This document shows, in pieces, positions 14,980 through 22,500 of a DNA stretch of 49,402 bases. A model generated the notes under the pieces. That model was not told where the DNA came from, did no database searches, and saw only the letters and a list, made by a program, of their open reading frames with translations. Position 1 is the first letter of the stretch. Each line of letters opens with the position of its first letter. Source of the DNA: a virus; IMG/VR virus record IMGVR_UViG_3300032236_000981, positions 1 through 49,402 of that record, one strand, 5' to 3'. Made by a program: the position numbers and the translations under genes.

Positions 14980-15273
14980 TTAAGAAACTAAAACAAATTT
15001 TGGATCACTGGAATATGCAGCAATCAACATTTTACCCATATCCGTACTATTTGAAACTGTTTGTGTTTTTACAACAACATCATTAATTAAATAATCAAAT
15101 GTTACTGAGTTAGCATCTGAACTTTTTACTATCATTTTTGGATCTTTTAAGTATATGTCAATTAAATCTTGATACTGATTTTTATCAACATAAAAAGACA
15201 AAACAAGATCTGATCCCACCATTAAATTAAAATTAACAGAATTAGATAATTGTGGTGGCAAAGCTGAAACCAT
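14980..15273 (-). CDS. Hypothetical protein (97 aa)
   Basis: The 97-residue product is rich in beta strands (NLMVGSDLVLSFYVD, TFDYLINDVVVKTQTV) with an acidic central turn. It has no cysteine and no membrane segment. It follows the Fn3-rich tail proteins and has its own extended -10 promoter and a clear AAAGGAGAAAC ribosome site. It may be a tail-associated or host-interaction protein, but no family was recognised. Confidence 0.6.
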   Translation of the reverse strand: MVSALPPQLSNSVNFNLMVGSDLVLSFYVDKNQYQDLIDIYLKDPKMIVKSSDANSVTFDYLINDVVVKTQTVSNSTDMGKMLIAAYSSDPKFVLVS

Positions 15274-15290
15274 GTTTCTCCTTTATTTTT

Positions 15291-15299
15291 ATTGTATCA
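15291..15299 (-). promoter_or_regulatory. Extended -10 promoter
   Basis: The minus-strand TGATACAAT sits about 20 bases before the ATG at 15273, in an AT-rich gap after the 368-residue tail protein. A weak -35-like TTGTGC overlaps that gene's last codons. Confidence 0.5.
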
Positions 15300-15311
15300 T
15301 AAATAAAAAAT

Positions 15312-16418
15312 TTATGCACAATTATACGTACTACTTCCATCTGAATATATACATAGTGTTGCCATACCCGAAGGACAACTTGTATCTGTATTAGTGTAAC
15401 AACCTACAAGAGTTACTGTAGAACCTCCGCCCGATGAACCACCGCTTGAACCACCTGACGAACCACCGCTTGAACCACCGCTTGAACCACCGCTTGAACC
15501 ACCGCTTGAACCACCTGACGAACCACCGCTTACAGCAGAATTTTGTACATTTGCAATAGCATCTGCAGAACTTACTGAACTGTAATAATTTAAAGTAACA
15601 GTTCTTCCACCCGCACTTGAATAGAGAGTGTCAGAATTAACACCAGAAGGTAGTGATGTTAATGTTTCAATAACAGTAGGATTTTCCACATAAGTTCCAT
15701 TTTGAACATCGGTAATAGATTGACCATGATAATAGGTAGTGGTAGTACCACCAGTTAATGTGACAGGAGCGGAACTTGTTGTTGTGCCATATGCATTAAT
15801 TGCATCTACAAAGAATATATAACTATTTCCCGCAGTACCACTTACCACTTCAGTTGTCAATGCTGTTCCAGTTAATAAGTTAGTAGTTGTATTTGCTGTG
15901 TTATCATAAAGCCTTGTATTATAAGATGTTGCACCATCTGAACTCCAAGTTGCCGTAAACGACGATGATGTTATATTTGATATGGTAAGTGTAGGTGTTC
16001 CTGGAGCTGTCCCCGCAGGCAACGTACTTACACTATTTGTGCCAGTTGCGGATCCGCTAGAATTTGTAGCAACAACTGTTGCTGTATATGAATGATTTGC
16101 TACACCATTTGTAAAGTAATAAGAAGTTGCTATTGTTGATCCAGAGCTATAAACATTGGTTGATGTTGTATTATCTCTTATTACTAACGTATATGATGTA
16201 GCATTAGTTGAGGACCAACTAACAGTAAATGCAGTTTGAGTTACACCAGAAAATGTAATAACGGGTGTATCTGGCTTTGAAGTAGAAGAATAAAATTTTC
16301 TCCATGTTGATCCATCGCTTATATATCCATCAGTTACATTTCTCCATGTAGAACCATCGCTAATTAATATTTTAGATATATTGCGCCAAATTGATCCATC
16401 ACTAATGTAACCGCCCAT
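15312..16418 (-). CDS. Fn3-rich tail protein with DGSTWR repeats and Cys-rich tip (368 aa)
   Basis: Four parts are visible. Residues 1-45 hold three tandem units of about 13-15 residues built on ISDGSTWRN. Residues 55-135 and 140-225 are two fibronectin type III domains (TFSGVTQTAFTVSWSSTNAT; LTISNITSSSFTATWSSDGA). A beta-rich domain follows, and then a (SGGS)n linker of some 45 residues. The last 30 residues have four cysteines (CYTNTDTSC, LC, NC) that could form two disulfides. DGSTWR repeats and Fn3 domains are typical of actinophage minor tail proteins exposed at the tip. It probably contacts host surface glycans. The linker and terminal knob suggest a flexible adhesin. Confidence 0.75.
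   Translation of the reverse strand: MGGYISDGSIWRNISKILISDGSTWRNVTDGYISDGSTWRKFYSSTSKPDTPVITFSGVTQTAFTVSWSSTNATSYTLVIRDNTTSTNVYSSGSTIATSYYFTNGVANHSYTATVVATNSSGSATGTNSVSTLPAGTAPGTPTLTISNITSSSFTATWSSDGATSYNTRLYDNTANTTTNLLTGTALTTEVVSGTAGNSYIFFVDAINAYGTTTSSAPVTLTGGTTTTYYHGQSITDVQNGTYVENPTVIETLTSLPSGVNSDTLYSSAGGRTVTLNYYSSVSSADAIANVQNSAVSGGSSGGSSGGSSGGSSGGSSGGSSGGSSGGSSGGGSTVTLVGCYTNTDTSCPSGMATLCIYSDGSSTYNCA
15425..15535 (-). repeat. Tandem 12-base repeat encoding Ser-Gly-Gly-Ser
   Basis: About nine copies of a 12-base unit encode SGGS. Copies vary slightly at third positions (two main variants, ending in the reverse complement of CTTGAACC or CTGACGAACC). Such arrays expand and contract easily, so the linker length probably varies between relatives. 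Confidence 0.8.
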
Positions 16419-16427
16419 TATAGAATC

Positions 16428-17708
16428 CTATGCAAATACAAGGTAAATATCTCCTGCACTGGCAACGGCATTCATGTTTCCAACCGTTTTAGTTGCATCA
16501 GAACCTGTAGTTGGAGCAACACTTGACGTAGACATCCATATATTTCTTAAATGTCCATGACTTCCACCATAAGATGGCACACCATTTATTACTGTTGCAA
16601 CAGAACTTGGAGAACTTCCTATCTGTATAGATGTTGATTGAGCATTACTTCCTAATGTTATGCCACCATTTGCTGAAACAATTATGCTTGCGACATTTGT
16701 TGTATTATAAGAAAAATACATAATGTCAGATGTTCCTGCGGATGTTATAGCAAAACCTGATCCGCTGCCAGAAACGGCGTAATTTGGCGAAGTAAATGTT
16801 GATCCAGTAACAGTAGATGCACCGATACTGCCTGAAAAATATGCGTTTCCAGTTGAAGCACTTATCCCAAAGGTTTGGGTTGTTCCACTAAATCCATATA
16901 AACCATTACTGTTAAACTCAACTCTAGTTCCTGAACCCTCTGCTCCTCCTGATCCAGTTCCGTTTGTGTTAATGGTTATACCAGCAGTGCTTATTGCTAC
17001 AACATTATTGTTTGTTGCTTTAAACGTAGTACTTGCTTGAATTGCACTTAATGCTGGACCATAAGCTATTGCACCCAAAGAAGCGTTAGAAATCAATGTT
17101 GACGCTAGTGTCCCACCAATTGTTGCATTTGAATCAACATTGCCTTTAAAATATGCATTACCAGAGGCATCAATTCTAAAGCTTTGAGAGGATATAGCAC
17201 CTTTACTCAAATCAATTAATGTGCCAGCTTGGGAATATTTTGGCTCTGATGATGCAGTTGATGCAGAATAATTTGAGCTTTGAATTGATGGTGCAGTTAT
17301 AGTGCCTGCAAAATATGCTTTTCCACTTCTTGAATCAATATAAAATTCTGGGGTTCCTGATGAATATCCTGCTAACCCATATTGATTTAATACAATTCCC
17401 GATTGACTTGATGTTAATGATACTGGTAAATTATTAGATGAACCATAAAGAGGATCAAATACTCCAGTATTTGTAATTGTTCCAGCATATATGGAACCCC
17501 CGCCCAATTTAATATCTGTTCCATAATTTGTTGTTGATAGATTTGAACCACTACCTGAAAGCGAAGGTGTTGAAATTTGAAGTCTTGGAGAATATGGAGA
17601 TATATGAACTTGTCCTGAAGCATCAGTTTTTGTTGCAAAAACTTCTATAATATAATCTTGATTTGGTGTTAATCCTAAAACTTGTAGACTTTGAGTAGAT
17701 GCTGTCAT
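16428..17708 (-). CDS. Tail fibre-like protein with AYFxG repeats (426 aa)
   Basis: Residues 1-48 look like the second half of a fibronectin type III domain (LQVLGLTPNQDYIIEVFAT, ending in RLQISTP). The rest is a beta-structured fibre with recurring units: SRSGKAYFAGTI, DASGNAYFKGNV and STGNAYFSGSI, each followed by a variable Ser/Thr/Gly stretch. This G-x-AYF-x-G pattern occurs at the C-terminal end of many phage tail-tip proteins and fibres that form beta helices. The final part ends in a hydrophobic strand. It lies between two other tip proteins and probably works with them in host recognition. No enzyme motif is visible. Confidence 0.7.
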   Translation of the reverse strand: MTASTQSLQVLGLTPNQDYIIEVFATKTDASGQVHISPYSPRLQISTPSLSGSGSNLSTTNYGTDIKLGGGSIYAGTITNTGVFDPLYGSSNNLPVSLTSSQSGIVLNQYGLAGYSSGTPEFYIDSRSGKAYFAGTITAPSIQSSNYSASTASSEPKYSQAGTLIDLSKGAISSQSFRIDASGNAYFKGNVDSNATIGGTLASTLISNASLGAIAYGPALSAIQASTTFKATNNNVVAISTAGITINTNGTGSGGAEGSGTRVEFNSNGLYGFSGTTQTFGISASTGNAYFSGSIGASTVTGSTFTSPNYAVSGSGSGFAITSAGTSDIMYFSYNTTNVASIIVSANGGITLGSNAQSTSIQIGSSPSSVATVINGVPSYGGSHGHLRNIWMSTSSVAPTTGSDATKTVGNMNAVASAGDIYLVFA

Positions 17709-17715
17709 TTTATAC

Positions 17716-18657
17716 CTACAACAACTCTACATAATATTCTACATCTAGCGGTACGTTTGGAGTTTTTGGAATAGGGTTTGATAATACTGATTTACTGACC
17801 AATGTTTCTTCAATTGAAATTTCATTTGCACTTGAAACTTTTATAGCATCAATAGTGGCATATGTAGAAGAATCTGTAGATATACTTATTCCCTTAATGT
17901 TACTAAAATTAATTATAGATGAATAATTTGATCCAGATGTAGTCGTATCAAATTTAGTTGATAATACTGAATATCCAGAATTTGCATTAGTTGTAAATAC
18001 TACTGTTTGAGATACACCCGATATATCTGTTAATGTTACACTTATAGTCCCCGCCGTTGTATTAAATGCAAGAATCTGCAAAGAATCAAGTGGTGTGTAT
18101 CCTGCAAAAGGTATATTTGTACTTGAGTTATAATATGTTGTACTTGATGATAAAGATATTGAATTAGATCCTATTCTTGGCGAACTATATCCTTGCGGTA
18201 TATAAGTATTTGGTACAACAGTACCAGAAGATAGTGACCAAGATGACAGGTTTGAAAAATCAGTTAAAAATATATTATTTCTTGTAGATGTTGAAAAAGC
18301 AGAATTACTTACAGCATACAACCCAACTTCATATATATTTGCAGAGATATTTGCTGGCAATGTAGATCTTACAAGAATTAAATCTGGATTAGATCCTGAT
18401 GCTGCAATAAATGTTTTTAGTGCAACTGGATATCTTCCTGTTTCAAAATTAAGTTGTATATCTGTAGATAGTGGAGCTTGACCACTTGTATTTGTTGGCA
18501 TTGCTCCAATTGCCATATCTGATGCCCAATCTTGTCTTGCTGATGATAAATATTGTAAAATCATTGTACGACCATTTGCAGTAATTAAATTACTTGATCT
18601 TCCTATTTCAATTCCGTTTTGTTTGAATACATATGTACCCTTAATGGATTGTGACAC
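17716..18657 (-). CDS. Minor tail protein (313 aa)
   Basis: The GTG at 18657 is chosen as start; it begins VSQSIKGTYVFKQNG, a beta-hairpin start typical of small tail proteins, and overlaps the preceding gene by 17 bases. An ATG at 18738 would add a segment with five histidines that is only the shifted reading of the TCA repeat in the previous gene. The body is Ser/Thr/Asn-rich and beta-structured, with a jelly-roll-like central domain (residues about 110-270). It is probably an adaptor or receptor-binding part of the tail tip. No named family is recognised with certainty. Confidence 0.6.
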   Translation of the reverse strand: MSQSIKGTYVFKQNGIEIGRSSNLITANGRTMILQYLSSARQDWASDMAIGAMPTNTSGQAPLSTDIQLNFETGRYPVALKTFIAASGSNPDLILVRSTLPANISANIYEVGLYAVSNSAFSTSTRNNIFLTDFSNLSSWSLSSGTVVPNTYIPQGYSSPRIGSNSISLSSSTTYYNSSTNIPFAGYTPLDSLQILAFNTTAGTISVTLTDISGVSQTVVFTTNANSGYSVLSTKFDTTTSGSNYSSIINFSNIKGISISTDSSTYATIDAIKVSSANEISIEETLVSKSVLSNPIPKTPNVPLDVEYYVELL

Positions 18658-19555
18658 TGTATGGTACCCCCAATGATGATGATGATGCATAATTAACTTG
18701 AATATTAAATGTATAAGTACCACTAAATAAATATCCACTTTGATTAGTTACTGTAAATGTATAAGTTCCATATCTATCAAGATATGAACTTGCATAAGAA
18801 CTATTATTGCTTGAACCACCTGCAGATGGAACAACATACGTATGAGTATAATTTTGATTTGGAACTCCTGGAATATTATGTCCAGTCATAGTCACACTAT
18901 AAGATACAGCACTGGGTATTAATGACCAACTAATTGATATCATACTTGAAAGAGAGGCTGAGGCTGCCAATGTTGTAGCATCTATATTGTTATTAACATT
19001 AGATGCAGATTGAGTTGATGATGTTGCCGATCCAGAGGATCCCGTGCCAGTAACTACTGGTGTTGAAGGTGCGGGTATTCCAGAAGTTGGGGCAGGCGTT
19101 GTTGATGGTGTTGAAACTGTAGTAGCAGTTGTAGGAACATAATTGACGTGATATGTAAATGAACCATCACCTGGGTCATCTGGTGAAGGATCAAAAGTGA
19201 CAGTAATGTTTTGCAATATTCCTGTATCTGTAGATACATAAGAAATATCTTTAGTATTCCATTTTGGAACACCTGGAGCTTTTAAATCAGATTTAGCATC
19301 ACTATATTGACTTATATCTTCACTATCATTGATTTGAGAAAAATAAGAAGATGAAGATGAAACATCATATTCTTGTCTCAACCATAAAGAATAATCCGCT
19401 TCACTAAGAACTACTATCTGGCCAGGATAAGAATTTATATAGTCTTTATTTGCTCTGTAATCAGACTGAGGTATATAAAGGATTGGTCTTTTTTTAGTTG
19501 CAGCTGCAAGCGAACCACTTACTGGTTTTTTTGTACTTCTTGTTTGTACGACCAT
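18641..19555 (-). CDS. Minor tail protein with Ig/Fn3-like end (304 aa)
   Basis: The basic N-terminus (MVVQTRSTKKPVSGSLAAAT) precedes an alpha/beta segment (RPILYIPQSDYRANKDYINS, VVLSEADYSLWLRQ). A proline/threonine/serine linker of about 45 residues follows, and the last 100 residues form an Ig-like or Fn3-like beta sandwich (SISWSLIPSAVSYSVTMTGH, YTFTVTNQSGYLFSGTY). The linker resembles mucin-like hinges of tip adhesins. It has its own extended -10 promoter and a GGGAGGT ribosome site. The 1845-residue tail-tip gene lies directly upstream. Confidence 0.6.
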   Translation of the reverse strand: MVVQTRSTKKPVSGSLAAATKKRPILYIPQSDYRANKDYINSYPGQIVVLSEADYSLWLRQEYDVSSSSSYFSQINDSEDISQYSDAKSDLKAPGVPKWNTKDISYVSTDTGILQNITVTFDPSPDDPGDGSFTYHVNYVPTTATTVSTPSTTPAPTSGIPAPSTPVVTGTGSSGSATSSTQSASNVNNNIDATTLAASASLSSMISISWSLIPSAVSYSVTMTGHNIPGVPNQNYTHTYVVPSAGGSSNNSSYASSYLDRYGTYTFTVTNQSGYLFSGTYTFNIQVNYASSSSLGVPYSVTIH

Positions 19556-19571
19556 TTTATACCTCCCACCA

Positions 19572-19580
19572 ATTATATCA
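19572..19580 (-). promoter_or_regulatory. Extended -10 promoter
   Basis: The minus-strand TGATATAAT is followed by GGTGGGAGGT and the ATG at 19555. It sits in the 29-base gap after the large tail-tip gene and would let the tip adhesins be made independently of it. Confidence 0.5.
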
Positions 19581-19584
19581 TTTT

Positions 19585-22500
19585 TTAAGCAGTTGCAGTA
19601 GCCGTTACGCTACCAAGCGTAGCTGCACTTGAATTATAAGCTATTACAGTCACTGTATATCCAGCCGTTGGTATTAAACCAGAAAAAGTTATTGATTGAT
19701 TTGAATAATAATTTATATTATTTCCTGGAGAAGCACTTGATGCATTTGGACCAGTTATTGAAACATCGTACCAGGCAGTTCCAGTAGGTGCATTTGCCCA
19801 AGATGCGGATATTGTTCCATATGTTGAACCAGAATTTGCAGTTACATAAAATGATGTTGGTGTACTTGAAGAAGATAATGTGCTTACATTGATTGTTGTA
19901 GTAGAACTAATTCCTGAAGAATTACCAGCATATACATCAACACGATATTGTCTTCCAGATACTAGCCCGCTTAAAATATATTCTGTTGCAACAGTTATTA
20001 GATTTAATTCTTCATTTTGCGTAACAGTATCCGTAACAACGACATTATAATAAGAAGCGTTTGTAGATGCCCAGTCTATTTGGAATGATGATGTTGTTAT
20101 ATTTGATGATGTTATCGTGGGTGTTGTTGCAGACGGTACAACAATTTGTGCACCCGTTGTTCCGAGAACTTGTGCAAACCCAACGACATTTGCATTTGCA
20201 TCTGTTGCAATCATTGTAAATTGATATGGAGTTGAATATGCATTACTTGTCCATGTCATAGAACTTATAGATCCTACTGGGATTGCATTAACATCTGGTC
20301 CCGCCCCATTAACTCCAGCTGGTAGTGGGTTTGGCGGTACTAAAAGATTAACACTTTTTGCACTTGATCCTGTTGGCTCAGTTATTCCAATTCCCAAATA
20401 TTTTGCAGCAGAAGGAACATTAGACCAACTTAGCGTTATTCCTCCACCAGCAACTGGCGTTGTTGTAACTGGGAAATATGCATTTTGCCCCGTATATCCA
20501 AAGAATGTTGCTGCTGTAACCGTAGTGGTACATGAACCCAAAGAATCAAATGAAGAATTATATGCTGTTACAGTAACATTATAAACAGTTCCACCTACAC
20601 CACCAGTAAATGCTTGAGATGTATTTGTAAATTGTTTTAAATCATATCCTGGACTTAAACCTAGGTGACGGTTATTGTCTGCATATATTGAAACCTCATA
20701 CCACGCCGTATATTCTGGCGGATTGTACCAAGATAGGTTAAACGAACCTTCGGTAGAACCAGATACACCCGTTACGCTAAATCCAGCAGAAGGTGCTGGC
20801 ACAGCTGGTGTTGGTGGAACAGCAATTATTGGCGGAGGAGATGAAGGTGGCTTAGTAACTGGAATAGTTGATGTTAAATTAGGTGTAGCAATAGAAGATG
20901 TAGTGCCATAAAGCGGAGCAATATATTGTTGTTTTGGAGAAACAACAGAATTGTTTGCTACCTGATTTAACACGAGAACTGTAACTAAACCTGTATCAAA
21001 TGTTTGAGTAATGCCCTGAACAATATATTTTTGATCAACAATATTTTTTAACGCATAATTAACAACAACAATATCTCCAATTTCAAATAGAGGATTACCG
21101 TATACTGAAAGCGTTGTAGTTCTAGAAAAACCTTCTAGGCCACGGTATATTGTTCTTAAAATAGCTACAGCAGTATTTTTATCTTGAACCCAGCTGCTTG
21201 TTATATCTACAGTTTCATTAATATTTGCTATATCAAAAACCTTTTGTTCTACAACATCATCACCTAAAGTTATAAGTGCTTTTGTGATTAAACTAAAATC
21301 TATATTTATTTTATTTAAAGTGTCTGGAGATTTTTTTAGCCAAACTTGAGAAGGTGAGCAGTTTACTATTGCAAATCTACTTCTAAAGCCTGAATGATAA
21401 ATGGGAGAATAGTTTAATGAATTTTCATCAACTTTTATATATGGAAGATTTGCTATGCTTCCAGTTACTGGAACTTCAACAACATTTCCATTAATAATTT
21501 CTTGCTGTACTGGTATATCTGCAGTTGTATTTCCAGTTGATGTCGGGGCGTTTCCATTTGTAAGATAATACCAATTATAACCCAACTTTAATGGATAAGC
21601 ATTAAGTGATGGGGCATGTTGATCTTGAACATCATAATAGTTTATACCAACAATAGATGGTGATGCTTGAACCATATAACTAATCTCAAATATTTTTTTA
21701 TTGCTTGCAAGCTTTTCTGCAAACCATGGCAATTGATAATGATACCAAATTCCAGGATCATGCAATGCTGTTTGAGTTGCATATATTTCTGAAAATTGTA
21801 TTGTTGCCGTGACATCATTATTTGTAGCTACAAATACTCCATATTTGCCAGACGTATCTAATGTTAGGTTTGGCTTAGTTGTTAATGGAACTTGTGTTTT
21901 ATTTATATAAACTTCAAAAGCATTATTTAAATTTCCACTACCTTTTACAAATTTAAGATTTATAAATTTAGAATAATCTGCAAAAGGAGAATCAGATAAA
22001 TATTTTGCTTGAGAATTTACTATATCTGTTACATCTACATAACCAGCTCCAGACAGGTAACTATTTGTTGCGCTTTGATCAACAAATAATAAATATTGCG
22101 GTTTTCCACTATTAATTAATTGAATAATATATGCACGAACACTGACATTTCCAAACTTATCACACATTAAAATTCCATATTGACAATTTGTTGGGTAATT
22201 AGTATTTGAATTTGGCCCAGCGAGTATCTTTGTAGAAAAAGTATTATAATCATTTATTGTATAAGGATCAAGAACATAAATCTGAGATGTATTTGAATTT
22301 TTAGGAATGTCAGAAACTGCAATAGTATTTATATCTCCAACTGTAATTATTGATGGATTTAATGCTGCTTCAGATATATCAAATCTTTGCTGAATATCGC
22401 TTAAAGTTTTCATTACAATATGAGATGATACTGCTGTATTAAATTGACCTCTATCAACCTGTGTAATTCTACCAGTAGCATGGACTTGGAATGGACTATT

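Noticed and set aside
15425-15535. The 12-base tandem array was considered as a CRISPR or iteron-type origin.
   Set aside because: It has no spacers, is in frame, and encodes a uniform SGGS linker.
18657-18738. An ATG at 18738 would give the minor tail protein a leader with a His5 stretch.
   Set aside because: The histidines are the shifted reading of the TCA repeat that encodes Ser-Ser-Ser-Ser in the preceding gene, and the upstream gene is coherent there. The GTG at 18657 gives a normal protein start.
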